A stretch of DNA of 64,000 nucleotides from Anaerolineales bacterium. Lineage in GTDB: Bacteria; Chloroflexota; Anaerolineae; JAAEKA01. The notes under the pieces were generated by a model that was given only the letters and a program-made list of their open reading frames with translations, was not told where the DNA came from and made no database searches. Where the stretch lies: NCBI GenBank assembly GCA_020634615.1, contig JACKBI010000018.1, positions 66,245 to 130,244 of the forward strand, given 5' to 3'. The position numbers and the translations under genes are program-made. This document shows positions 47,909 to 56,357 of this stretch, piece by piece (positions within the stretch are counted from its first letter, which is position 1; each line of letters begins with the position of its first letter).

Positions 47909-48232
47909 ATGAGCAAGACGCTTTATTTGGTCAAACGCCTCGTGGAAGGCAAAGACATCCAGATTTCCGCACGCGGTTATGATGAACTGGCGGCTGATGG
48001 TATACTAATTCATAATGTTGTGGAAGGATTAGCCAATGGTCTGGTAGTTGAAGACTATCCTGACTACCACAAGGGTCCGCGCGTGTTGGTTTTGCAGTAT
48101 GACGACGATGGTAGGCCGATTCACGTACTGTGGGGCATTCCTAAGGGTGCCGCGTCGCCAGCCGTGGTAATTACTGCTTACCGCCCCGATCCTGACAAGT
48201 GGTCGGATGACCTCCTTGGGAGAAAGCAATGA
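47909..48232 (+). CDS. DUF4258 protein, probable toxin of a TA pair
   Basis: A 107-residue protein with the DUF4258 pattern: ISARGYDELAADGILIHNVVEGLANG, VVEDYPDYHKGPRVLVLQYDDDGRPIHVLWGI, and a final VVITAYRPDPDKWSDD. Such proteins are related to RelE-like and BrnT-like folds and commonly stand first in a toxin-antitoxin operon. The ATG at 47909 matches the family N-terminus; an upstream in-frame start at 47861 adds unrelated residues. It overlaps the next gene by four bases. Confidence 0.75.
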   Translation: MSKTLYLVKRLVEGKDIQISARGYDELAADGILIHNVVEGLANGLVVEDYPDYHKGPRVLVLQYDDDGRPIHVLWGIPKGAASPAVVITAYRPDPDKWSDDLLGRKQ

Positions 48233-48444
48233 TGAAGAAGCTAGTTTCGAAATTGGTACATGAGGGAGACTACGCTGCTGAAGTCGATGTCGAGCTGATT
48301 TACACAGATGATGAGTGGTCGCCCTATTTGTCTTTGAGTGACGCCGAGAAACTGGACAGCGTGCGCCTAGCCCTACGGGAAGGTAACCTGAAAACAGCAT
48401 CCTCATTGGCGCGCGTTTTCGAGTTGGTACCTGTCGCTGCGTAA
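48229..48444 (+). CDS. Antitoxin-like partner of the DUF4258 gene
   Basis: A 71-residue acidic protein (MMKKLVSKLVHEGDYAAEVDVELIYTDDEW...). The segment WSPYLSLSDAEKLDSVRLALREGNLK is typical of small antitoxin-like partners found next to DUF4258 genes. It overlaps the upstream gene by four bases, which secures co-translation. It has no evident DNA-binding domain; neutralisation by direct binding is an inference. Confidence 0.7.
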   Translation: MMKKLVSKLVHEGDYAAEVDVELIYTDDEWSPYLSLSDAEKLDSVRLALREGNLKTASSLARVFELVPVAA

Positions 48445-48454
48445 CAATAGTGGT

Positions 48455-48510
48455 AGAGTGGCCAACTTTTCTGACTGGGAACCGTCCCGGAGGGAAAAGT
48501 TGGCAACTCT
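48455..48510. repeat. AAAAGTTGGCA inverted pair, copy 2
   Basis: Arms 48455-48470 and 48495-48510 match as reverse complements at 15 of 16 positions. The shared core AAAAGTTGGCA also forms the hairpin at 30669-30705. It lies between the antitoxin-like gene and the yqeB-like gene. Confidence 0.6.
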
Positions 48511-48541
48511 AGCTACGTTGGCAACTCTGACGAAATCGCTG

Positions 48542-49357
48542 ATGGGAAAGCTCACTTTCGAAACTGACAATCACCTTGTGCTCATCCGCGGCGCAGGCGA
48601 TTTGGCCAGTGGCGTCGCCTGGCGCCTGCATCGCTGCGGCTTTCCGGTAGTCATGACGGAACTGCCCGCGCCGCTGGTGGTGCGGCGCACCGTCGCGTTC
48701 GCCGAGGCTGTTTACAGCGGCGAGACGTTCGTCCAGGGTACCCACGCGCGTCTTGCGCATGATGCTGCCGAGGCCCGACAACTGGTTGCGCAGGGCATCA
48801 TTCCGGTCCTGGTTGATCCCGCGGCCGGCTGTCGGGCAGAGTTGCAACCCCGGGTAATCGTTGACGCGATCATGGCCAAGACCAACACCGGGACGAGGAT
48901 GGACGACGCACCGCTGGTGGTTGCGCTGGGGCCGGGGTTCACGGCCGGGCTTGATTGTCACGCCGTGGTGGAGACCAATCGCGGCCACGATCTGGGCCGG
49001 GTGTTGTGGCAGGGGCCGCCGGAGCCAGATACGCGGCTGCCCGGCGAGGTCGGCGGCTACCGCGGCGCGCGTGTATTGCGATCGCCGGCGGATGGCTTCG
49101 TCCACGGACATGTCCCCATCGGATCAGCGGTGGAAGAGGGGCAGATCATCGCCCACGTCGACGGCGTCCCCATCTCCGCGCCGTTTGGCGGCGTGTTGCG
49201 CGGACTGGTACATCCCCAGGCCGCGGTGCGCACCGGCATGAAAATCGGCGACCTCGACGCGCGTGCCGAACCGCGCTATTGCTTCACGGTATCTGAGAAA
49301 TCACTGGCGGTGGCCGGCGGCGTGCTCGAGGCGACACTGAGCTACCTGACGCAGTAG
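48542..49357 (+). CDS. YqeB/EF2563-type molybdenum hydroxylase maturation protein
   Basis: A 271-residue protein of the family found with selenium-dependent molybdenum hydroxylases. The N-terminal part has LIRGAGDLASGVAWRLHRCGFPVVMTEL, a Rossmann-like start; later come the conserved DAIMAKTNTGTR and LGPGFTAGLDCHAVVETNRGH. The ATG at 48542 is chosen since the family begins near LIRGAGDLA; the longer frame to 48458 runs through a repeat. The exact role is not proven, but insertion or sulfur/selenium modification of the Mo site is the usual proposal. The hydroxylase genes at 16-22 kb are its likely clients. Confidence 0.8.
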   Translation: MGKLTFETDNHLVLIRGAGDLASGVAWRLHRCGFPVVMTELPAPLVVRRTVAFAEAVYSGETFVQGTHARLAHDAAEARQLVAQGIIPVLVDPAAGCRAELQPRVIVDAIMAKTNTGTRMDDAPLVVALGPGFTAGLDCHAVVETNRGHDLGRVLWQGPPEPDTRLPGEVGGYRGARVLRSPADGFVHGHVPIGSAVEEGQIIAHVDGVPISAPFGGVLRGLVHPQAAVRTGMKIGDLDARAEPRYCFTVSEKSLAVAGGVLEATLSYLTQ

Positions 49358-49370
49358 TGCTTCGATGGCG

Positions 49371-51941
49371 CTACGGGCTACGCAAGGCAGCCGCGCGTCG
49401 CGCTTCCCGCCGATAGAACCAGCGTTTGGTAAACTCGGCTGAGACCAAATAACCCAAAACAATGACCACAATGGTCAGCAGATAGAGGGGTGGAAGGGGC
49501 GCCAGTCCAAGCGGCGCGGTCAGGGGGGTGTATGGCAGGGTGACGGTTGCCAGGACCACCAGGAGCGTGGCGACCATCAGCGCCTTGCCTGGCTTGCTGC
49601 GCAGCGCCGGCTTGCGCGTTCGCAAGACAAAGACGACTAACGTCGCGGAGACCACCGACTCCAGCAGCCAGCCCGTATGAAACTGCGGCTGGTTGGCCTT
49701 GAGCAGCCAGAGCAGCGCGCCAAAGGTGACGAAGTCGAAAACCGAACTCAGGGTGCCGAAGATCAGCATGAAGCGGCGGATCAACCCGACATCCCAGCGC
49801 TGCGGCCGCTGGATCATGTTAACATCGACGTTGTCCGTGGCAATTGTCATCTCGGGCAGATCGGTCAGGAAGTTCAGCAGCAGGATTTGTTTGGGCAGCA
49901 TGGGCAGGTAGGGTAACAACATCGACGCGCCGGCCATGCTGAACATGTTGCCAAAGTTCGCGCCAGTTGCCATGAAGATATACTTGATGGTGTTGCCAAA
50001 CGTTTTGCGGCCTTCGATGATGCCCTGGTGCAGCACTGCCAGATCCTGCTTCAGCAGCACGAAGTCGGCTGCTTCCTTGGCTACATCGACCGCGCTATCC
50101 ACGGAAATGCCGATGTCGGCGGCGTGCAGCGATGGCGCGTCGTTGATGCCATCGCCCATGTAGCCGACGACGTGCCCTGTTTTCTTGAGCGCCAAAATGA
50201 TGCGCTCTTTTTGGTTCGGATCCACCTCGGCGAACAGATTGGTTGTTTCGGCCGTGTGCCACAGCGCCTCGTCGCGCATGTCATCCAGTTCCCTGCCGGT
50301 CAGGACGCCGGTGATCTCCAGCCCGATGGCCTGGGCGGTGTGCAACGCGACGAGCTTGTTGTCGCCGGTGATGATCTTGAGCTGCACGCCCAAATCGCGC
50401 AGATCAATCACCGTGTCCTGCACGCCTTGCTTGGGCGGGTCGTAGAAAAGCAGGAAACCGGCGAAGGTCATGGCTTGCTCATCGTCGCGTTGGTAGGCTG
50501 GCTTCTGTCGCATCGAACGGGTCGCAACACCTAGCACACGGTAGCCCTGCGCGCTCCACTCTGCGTAGCGCGCCATGAGGGGCGCACGCTGGTCGTCGTC
50601 CAGCGTGACGGTCGCGTCGCCTGCCCGGACGGAACCGCAGACGTCCAGCACGTTCTCCAGCGCCCCCTTGGTGATCAGCAGCGGTGACGACGGCGAGGCT
50701 GCATCGGCGATCACCACACTCAATCGTTTGCGCACGAAATCGTATGGGACCTCGTCCAGCTTTTGGACGCCGGTGATGTCCGGCGCTTTCTGCGCCAGGA
50801 TGGCGTCGTCCAGAGGGTTGTTCAAGCCGGTCTGGAAATGGGCGTTGAGCCAGGCGAGCCGCAATACCTCGGCTGACGGTTGCGCCGCGGGATCGGCCGC
50901 CTCGTCCAGCTTGATTACGCCGAGAGTCAGCGTGCCGGTCTTGTCGGTGCACAGCACGTCCATGCTGCCGAAGTTCTCGATGGACGCCAGCCGGCGCACG
51001 ATGACCCCGGCGCGCGCCATGGCTTGCGAGCCCCTCGCCAGGTTGGTGTTGATGATGGCCGGCAGCAGTTGCGGCGTCAGGCCAACGGCCAGCGCGACGG
51101 AAAACAGCAAGGAGTCCAGCGGCGGCCGGCGCATGGCGATGTTGAACACGAAGACCGCGATCACCAGGATGAACATCACCTCGCTGAGCAGGTAGCCCAG
51201 CCGGCGGATACCGCGCTCGAACTCGGTTTCCGGCGGACGTAAGGCCAAGCGGCCCGCGATCTGGCCGAAGGCGGTGGCTTTGCCTGTTTGCGTGATCACC
51301 GCGCGACCGTTGCCGCTGCTGACGTTGGTCCCCATGAAAACGGTGTTGCTGCGTGCTGCCAGGCCAGCCTGCTGCTCGACACGGCCAGGCGTCTTTTCCA
51401 CCGGATAGGTTTCGCCGGTCAGCACTGCCTGGTTGACGAACAGATTGCGCGCGGTCAGGACTACGCCGTCAGCGGGGATCAGGCTGCCCGCCGAAAGCTG
51501 CACCACATCGCCGCGGACGATGTCGGCAGCCGCGATCGTCTGCAGGAGGCCGTCGCGCAGGACCGACGTCTTGATCGAGACCTGGTCTTTGAGCTTCTGC
51601 GTGGCGGTGTCGGCGCTGTACTCCTGATAAAAGCTGAGCAGCGCGCTGGCAAGCACGATCACGAAGATGATCGCGGCGTCTATCCAATCCTGGACGACCA
51701 GTGAGATCACCGTCGCCAGGATCAGGATGATGACGATGGGGCTGCGGAACTGGTTCATGAACAGGCTCAGCGCGCTGGTCCGCTTCGTAGCCGCGATGGT
51801 ATTCGGGCCGTCTTCGGCCAGGCGTCTGGCGGCCTCCTCTGACGAGAGACCGGCAGAAGTGCTCCCCAGGCTGGCCAGCAATTCGTCCTCCGGTTCGCTC
51901 CAGTAGCTGTTGGCAGCCGCAGGGGAAGTCGTTTCAGTCAC
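49371..51941 (-). CDS. Magnesium-importing P-type ATPase (MgtA/MgtB type)
   Basis: An 856-residue P3B-type ATPase. The actuator has LTGETYPVEK, the phosphorylation site is CTDKTGTLTLGV, the nucleotide domain contains KGALENV, and the hinge has GDGINDAPSLHAADIGISVDSAVDVAKEAAD (shown by its core). Ten membrane helices are likely, with the sixth-helix region MATGANFGNMFSMAGAS typical of MgtA. It imports Mg2+ down its gradient with ATP as regulator of access. The start is GTG at 51941 and overlaps the flippase gene by four bases (GTGA), so it is the last gene of a transcript with the split MprF. Confidence 0.92.
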   Translation of the reverse strand: MTETTSPAAANSYWSEPEDELLASLGSTSAGLSSEEAARRLAEDGPNTIAATKRTSALSLFMNQFRSPIVIILILATVISLVVQDWIDAAIIFVIVLASALLSFYQEYSADTATQKLKDQVSIKTSVLRDGLLQTIAAADIVRGDVVQLSAGSLIPADGVVLTARNLFVNQAVLTGETYPVEKTPGRVEQQAGLAARSNTVFMGTNVSSGNGRAVITQTGKATAFGQIAGRLALRPPETEFERGIRRLGYLLSEVMFILVIAVFVFNIAMRRPPLDSLLFSVALAVGLTPQLLPAIINTNLARGSQAMARAGVIVRRLASIENFGSMDVLCTDKTGTLTLGVIKLDEAADPAAQPSAEVLRLAWLNAHFQTGLNNPLDDAILAQKAPDITGVQKLDEVPYDFVRKRLSVVIADAASPSSPLLITKGALENVLDVCGSVRAGDATVTLDDDQRAPLMARYAEWSAQGYRVLGVATRSMRQKPAYQRDDEQAMTFAGFLLFYDPPKQGVQDTVIDLRDLGVQLKIITGDNKLVALHTAQAIGLEITGVLTGRELDDMRDEALWHTAETTNLFAEVDPNQKERIILALKKTGHVVGYMGDGINDAPSLHAADIGISVDSAVDVAKEAADFVLLKQDLAVLHQGIIEGRKTFGNTIKYIFMATGANFGNMFSMAGASMLLPYLPMLPKQILLLNFLTDLPEMTIATDNVDVNMIQRPQRWDVGLIRRFMLIFGTLSSVFDFVTFGALLWLLKANQPQFHTGWLLESVVSATLVVFVLRTRKPALRSKPGKALMVATLLVVLATVTLPYTPLTAPLGLAPLPPLYLLTIVVIVLGYLVSAEFTKRWFYRREARRAAALRSP

Positions 51942-52969
51942 GGTTCGATGGCCCCTGCCGTCTCAGGCGCGGGTAGTTGGCGCAGCATCCGCCTGTAAAA
52001 GGCCAGGCTCACCAGGTAAGGAACAAAATAATACACAATGCGGAAGAGCACTGCTGCCAGCACAGCTTGCTGAAATGGCACGCCCAGCAACGCGTAGATG
52101 CCCGCCATGGAGCCTTCCTGCACGCCAAGGCCGCCGGGGATCATCGACAGGACGCCCGCCAGCACGCCGAAGGTATAGCCCGTGACCAGCACGCCTGCCT
52201 TGATGGGATCGCCGAGGGCATTGAAGCAGAACGCCATGGCGATCAAGCTGAAGATCCAGTCGGCCGACACCAGCGCCAGCAGGGCGAGAAAGCGTGCAGG
52301 TCGGCGGCGCGCCCCGTCCACACCGCGCGAGATGGTGTCGTTGAACTCGGCCAGCGGCTCGTTGATGTCGCGTCGGGCGACAGTCCGCCCGGCCCTTGCG
52401 ACAAGATGAATGACGGCGGTGCGCACAGGGCGCACGAATACGGTCAGGGTTCCCAGCAGGAAAATGGCGACCATCAGCACCATGCCGAACCCCAACGCAC
52501 GCGTCATGCTTCCCGACAGTGGATGGCGCAGCAGCACATAGGCCACGCCGGCCGGCAGTAGAGACAGCATACCGAGGCTGGTGACGTAGAAATGGAAGAA
52601 CGAAGCCGCGAGAATGTCCTGTGTCCGCACGCCTTGCCGTCCCATCGTCAGGAAACGCATCGAGTAACCGGCTGCTCCCCCGCTGGACAGCAGGTGGTTG
52701 AGCACTTGCGACACGAACCCGATTTTGGCCAGCTCGTGCAGGGCCATTTTGACGCTGAAGAGCCGGTTGCTGACCGCGAAGGCGTAGCTCATGCACGTGT
52801 AGGACAGCGCGGTGAAGAGAAGCGCTACCGGAACCAGCTTCCAGTTCGCCGCGACCACGACCTGGCGAATCTCCTTCCAGTCCAGGGCGATGACTGTCAG
52901 GCCCAGCAACGTGAGAACGAGAACTACGCCAACCAGCAGGCGCTGAGATTTTGACTGGCGCGTTTCCAT
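51938..52969 (-). CDS. MprF flippase domain as a separate protein (UPF0104-like)
   Basis: A 343-residue membrane protein with about eight helices, corresponding to the N-terminal flippase part of MprF. Visible marks are LNHLLSSGGAAGYSMRFL and SMIPGGLGVQEGSMAGIYALLGVPFQQAVLAAVLFRI, the conserved PGGLGVxEG block. It would move aminoacylated phosphatidylglycerol to the outer leaflet. The synthase part is encoded just upstream by its own gene three bases away, an unfused arrangement. It overlaps the MgtA-type gene by four bases. Confidence 0.85.
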   Translation of the reverse strand: METRQSKSQRLLVGVVLVLTLLGLTVIALDWKEIRQVVVAANWKLVPVALLFTALSYTCMSYAFAVSNRLFSVKMALHELAKIGFVSQVLNHLLSSGGAAGYSMRFLTMGRQGVRTQDILAASFFHFYVTSLGMLSLLPAGVAYVLLRHPLSGSMTRALGFGMVLMVAIFLLGTLTVFVRPVRTAVIHLVARAGRTVARRDINEPLAEFNDTISRGVDGARRRPARFLALLALVSADWIFSLIAMAFCFNALGDPIKAGVLVTGYTFGVLAGVLSMIPGGLGVQEGSMAGIYALLGVPFQQAVLAAVLFRIVYYFVPYLVSLAFYRRMLRQLPAPETAGAIEP

Positions 52970-52972
52970 CGC

Positions 52973-54712
52973 CTAACCCTCCAGCGCCCGCGTCAGCGCC
53001 ATGGCCGCTCGCACCAGTCCCACGGTACCGCCTTGATAAACCATAAAACGATCCTCCCAGATGGGATCGAATTTGCTCTTGTAGGCGCGGACGCCTTTGT
53101 AGGACACCCAGCGGCCCATCTGCTCCGACAGCTCATGCGCGGCCCGCTCGTGCAGCGGCGCATCCGGCTCCTCGCCGACACCGGCAAAGGGCGCCATGCC
53201 CATGTTGAAGCGCTGGTAGCGATCCTGGAGTCCGAGCATCAACTCGATGAACAAGAAGTCCATGGTGCCGTTGGGCGCCTCCAGCCGGTGGCGCATGAGG
53301 TCAAAGGTGGTTTCGCCGGGGCGGAAGGATGGTATGACGTTGACAAACGCGATCATTCGGCCATCATGATCGCGCACAGCTACCAGGGGGGTCTCGTTGA
53401 GATAGGCGCGGTTGAAGTCGCCCAGCGAAAACCCGCGCTCCTGGTGTCCCGGCAGCGTGAGCCATTCGTCTGACACCGATTGTGCTTCTTCGAGAAGTGC
53501 GGCAGAGTGCGGTGGTTCGTGCTGGGTCGTTGAAAACCCTTCACGCAGAAAGCGGTTGCGCAGCTTGCGCATGTGCTTGCTGGTGGCGAACGTTTCGTTG
53601 GCAAAGACTTGCAGATCGACGACGGCCTCTTCACCGATTTTCAGGCAGTCCAGGCCCGCGTCGCGATAGATCGACAGGTAGTCCGGCAGCGCCTGATGAA
53701 AGGCTATGTTCCAGCCGTTGTCGTGGGTAAACTGTATCCAGCTTCGCAGGAATTCTGGAAGCTCTGCCTCTGGCCCGACCGGGTCGCCGAGTCCCAGAGC
53801 GACACTCCAGACCGTGCGATAGGCGACCGCGCACTGTTGGTTTTGCGAGAAATAGTAGGATTTGTCCGGCCACAGCTTGAAATAGTCCTCTGGACTGCCG
53901 CCGTATTGCTCCAGAAGGTGCCGGACGTGCTGGCGCTGGTGAGGCAGTGTCCGCAATCGGTAAGCCACCGGACGAAACAGGCTGTAGAAGCCGAAGACCA
54001 ACGCGGTCAGACCGATCAGGTGCAGCGAATCGAGAAACCATCTGGCATGCCGCGTATGCGCCGTCAAATCTGCATTGCCGATCAGGGTCAGTTCACGTGC
54101 TGTCCGCAGCAGCGAGTCGGCCACGTTGAACTCGATCCCGAAGTCGCGTTTGTCCAGCAGCCAGAAGCCCAGTGCGCCGTAAGCCAGCGCCAGCGTGAGG
54201 CTGGCAACCATCAGTCCGATCCCCTGGGCGATGCTGCGTGGTTCACTGTGGACGGTGAAACGCCTGCGGTAGATCAGCAGCAGCCCCAGCAAGGCCAGCG
54301 GCGCGCCGGCCGTCAGCCATAGGTGACCGTGTCCCAGATGCGCGAGGGCGGCAGCCAGCGCGCCGGCGGCGGCCAGCCACCACGCTGCCCGCCGCCGTTG
54401 AAGAAGCTGCCAGGAAAGATAGATCAGGACGAAGCCGAATACCAGCGTCAGCGAACGGCTCCAGCGATAGATGCCGAAGGGGAGCGGCGCGCCGAGCATC
54501 TGCGGCCGGTCGGCGTGGCGCGTCGCCATCACGTAGATGACGCTCAGCAGCCCGTTGGCCAGGGTAGCTCCTGCCACAAGCCAGACCGGCCACTCGCTGC
54601 GTCCCGTGGACAGCCGTCGCGCCAAGCCGGTCTTGGTGGCGTTGGCAACGGCGCGCGCCAGGTCGTAACTCTCGATTGGGGAAGGCGCAGAGTCAAGCGA
54701 ATGTTCGACCAT
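52973..54712 (-). CDS. Phosphatidylglycerol aminoacyltransferase (MprF C-terminal, DUF2156)
   Basis: A 579-residue protein: about six N-terminal helices, then the cytoplasmic GNAT-like pair of domains. Typical marks are YFKLWPDKSYYFSQNQQCAVAYR, VALGDPVG with GSPEDYFKLW, and the C-terminal APNGTMDFLFIELMLGLQDRY with FNMGMAPFAGVG. The enzyme takes an amino acid (usually lysine) from its tRNA and adds it to phosphatidylglycerol, reducing the negative charge of the membrane. The amino acid used here cannot be read from sequence. The three-gene order synthase, flippase, Mg2+ ATPase joins two systems that adjust surface charge and divalent cations. Confidence 0.87.
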   Translation of the reverse strand: MVEHSLDSAPSPIESYDLARAVANATKTGLARRLSTGRSEWPVWLVAGATLANGLLSVIYVMATRHADRPQMLGAPLPFGIYRWSRSLTLVFGFVLIYLSWQLLQRRRAAWWLAAAGALAAALAHLGHGHLWLTAGAPLALLGLLLIYRRRFTVHSEPRSIAQGIGLMVASLTLALAYGALGFWLLDKRDFGIEFNVADSLLRTARELTLIGNADLTAHTRHARWFLDSLHLIGLTALVFGFYSLFRPVAYRLRTLPHQRQHVRHLLEQYGGSPEDYFKLWPDKSYYFSQNQQCAVAYRTVWSVALGLGDPVGPEAELPEFLRSWIQFTHDNGWNIAFHQALPDYLSIYRDAGLDCLKIGEEAVVDLQVFANETFATSKHMRKLRNRFLREGFSTTQHEPPHSAALLEEAQSVSDEWLTLPGHQERGFSLGDFNRAYLNETPLVAVRDHDGRMIAFVNVIPSFRPGETTFDLMRHRLEAPNGTMDFLFIELMLGLQDRYQRFNMGMAPFAGVGEEPDAPLHERAAHELSEQMGRWVSYKGVRAYKSKFDPIWEDRFMVYQGGTVGLVRAAMALTRALEG

Positions 54713-54818
54713 GCCTATTGTCCGGTGTCATGACGGCAAACGGTGCCATCGCTTCAGGTGAAAGGACCCCATGTCTTTACCAAGTCAGTCATGCCGCGCA
54801 GTCTTTCGTCGGACACAG

Positions 54819-56084
54819 TTACTTCAAGGATACTCCGGCTTCAGCTGGTGTCAACAGCTTGAGCGCTTCCAGCAATTGGGTGTCGTTGCTGTCTTGTAAT
54901 TGCTCGGCAGTCATCTCCTTGACGAGAGCCGGATAGAGGCTGGCCCCGTCGTCCGCCGGGCTCACGGTTACGTCGGGCACAATGCCGTTATGCCAGATCA
55001 CGCGTCCCTTGGGCGTCAGCCACTGTTCGGTCGCCAGAAGCAGGGCTGAACCGTCAGACAGGTTGTATTCGTTCAGTACGGTGCCGGTACCGAAAGTCGT
55101 TTCGCCCAGCACTACGGCGCGACCGGCATCCTGCATGGCGCCTGCCACAATCTCAGATGCGCTGGCTGTGCCGGGATTGACCAACACCACCATGGGCAGG
55201 GTCGTCGCGACGCCGCCCGACTGAACCGGCACATCCTGGATGTTTCCCTGCGCGTCCTGCTCCTGCAGCACGTTGCCTTCCGACAAGAACTGGCTCGCGC
55301 TGCCGATCGCTTCGTTCAGCAGCCCACCCGGATTGTTGCGCAAGTCCAGAATCACGCCCGTCAATCCTTGCTGCTGGATTTCGGTCAACGCTTTCTCCAG
55401 ATCGTCGGTCACACCTTTGCTGAAAGCGGTCACGCGCAAATGGGCGATGGTCGTTCCGGGCAACGGCGCCCAGGTGACGTTGTGCAACGGAATGCGCGCC
55501 CGGGTCAGCGTGACGTCGCGTGTCTCGCCGGTCTCCGGCGTCAGGATCGTCAATGTGACCTGGGTGCCGGCCGGACCGACGATGCGGCTAACCGCGTCAT
55601 CCAGCGAAAGGCCGGAGATGTCCTGGCCATCGACGCGCAGGATGATGTCACCCGGCAGCAGGCCCTCTTTCTGGGCCGGCGAGCCGTCCATGGGCGCGAC
55701 GATAACGACATGGTCATCCTTCATCTGCACTTCAGCGCCGATCCCCTGGAAGGCGCCCTGGGTCAGCGTGTGCTGTTCCTCGACCATGTCAGGCGACAGG
55801 AAGCGGCTGTGGCCGGTATCGCCCAGCGACGCGACCATGCCGGCGATCGCGCCATGGGCCAACTGGTCGGAGACTACCGCCGATTGATCGACGTACCGCT
55901 GTTCGATGATGTGCCACGCCTGGCCGATAAGGTTGAACTGGTCGGCTGCATCAGCCGGCATGCCGCTTGGCGGGACAACGGTTGTGAAAACGGTGCGATC
56001 GAGGACGACACCACCGGCGACACCGGCGAACATGATCATCAACGCCAGGGTGATGATGGCTATAACTCGTATTGCGGTCTTCAT
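54819..56084 (-). CDS. S41 family C-terminal processing peptidase with altered Lys site
   Basis: A 421-residue protein with an N-terminal membrane anchor (residues ~5-27), a PDZ domain (ALPG-like loop FQGIGAEVQMKDDHVVIVAPMDGSPAQKEGLLPGDIILRVDG, quoted by its core GLLPGDIILRVDG), and the S41 protease core. The Ser motif VNPGTASASEIVAGAMQD is present. The family lysine, normally in FGKG, is Thr333 here (FGTGTV). It either uses another base or is inactive. Proteins with FGTG may be a natural subgroup. It follows the synthase gene by about 106 bases, not clearly co-transcribed. Confidence 0.85.
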   Translation of the reverse strand: MKTAIRVIAIITLALMIMFAGVAGGVVLDRTVFTTVVPPSGMPADAADQFNLIGQAWHIIEQRYVDQSAVVSDQLAHGAIAGMVASLGDTGHSRFLSPDMVEEQHTLTQGAFQGIGAEVQMKDDHVVIVAPMDGSPAQKEGLLPGDIILRVDGQDISGLSLDDAVSRIVGPAGTQVTLTILTPETGETRDVTLTRARIPLHNVTWAPLPGTTIAHLRVTAFSKGVTDDLEKALTEIQQQGLTGVILDLRNNPGGLLNEAIGSASQFLSEGNVLQEQDAQGNIQDVPVQSGGVATTLPMVVLVNPGTASASEIVAGAMQDAGRAVVLGETTFGTGTVLNEYNLSDGSALLLATEQWLTPKGRVIWHNGIVPDVTVSPADDGASLYPALVKEMTAEQLQDSNDTQLLEALKLLTPAEAGVSLK

Positions 56085-56173
56085 GGGTCTCTTTTCTCAA
56101 TCAAGGGGGCGCTGGCGCCTGAACCTGGCGCGCTCGGCTGCCTCGGGATACGCGAACTGGCCTCTGAATGCAA

Positions 56174-56240
56174 ACTTGCCTGGCTACAATCGCTTTGCAC
56201 CTTAGGTCGGAAGAGTTCAGAGCGACCGCGCCAGGCAAGT
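56174..56240. repeat. ACTTGCCTGGC inverted repeat upstream of the S41 gene
   Basis: ACTTGCCTGGC at 56174-56184 is a perfect reverse complement of 56230-56240 (11 pairs, 45-base spacer). It shares GCCTGGC with the element at 9567-9631 and may be a relative. It lies in the promoter region of the minus-strand peptidase gene; 56241-56357 shows no gene. Confidence 0.5.
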
Positions 56241-56357
56241 CTGCAAGGAGGCAACTATTCTCTTGTCTTTTCGACAACAGTATATCAACTCAGGCCGGGT
56301 GTTGTCCTTATCGCTACCTATCGCTAAACTCAAGGCAATCTTAAGCCGGAACTGCAA

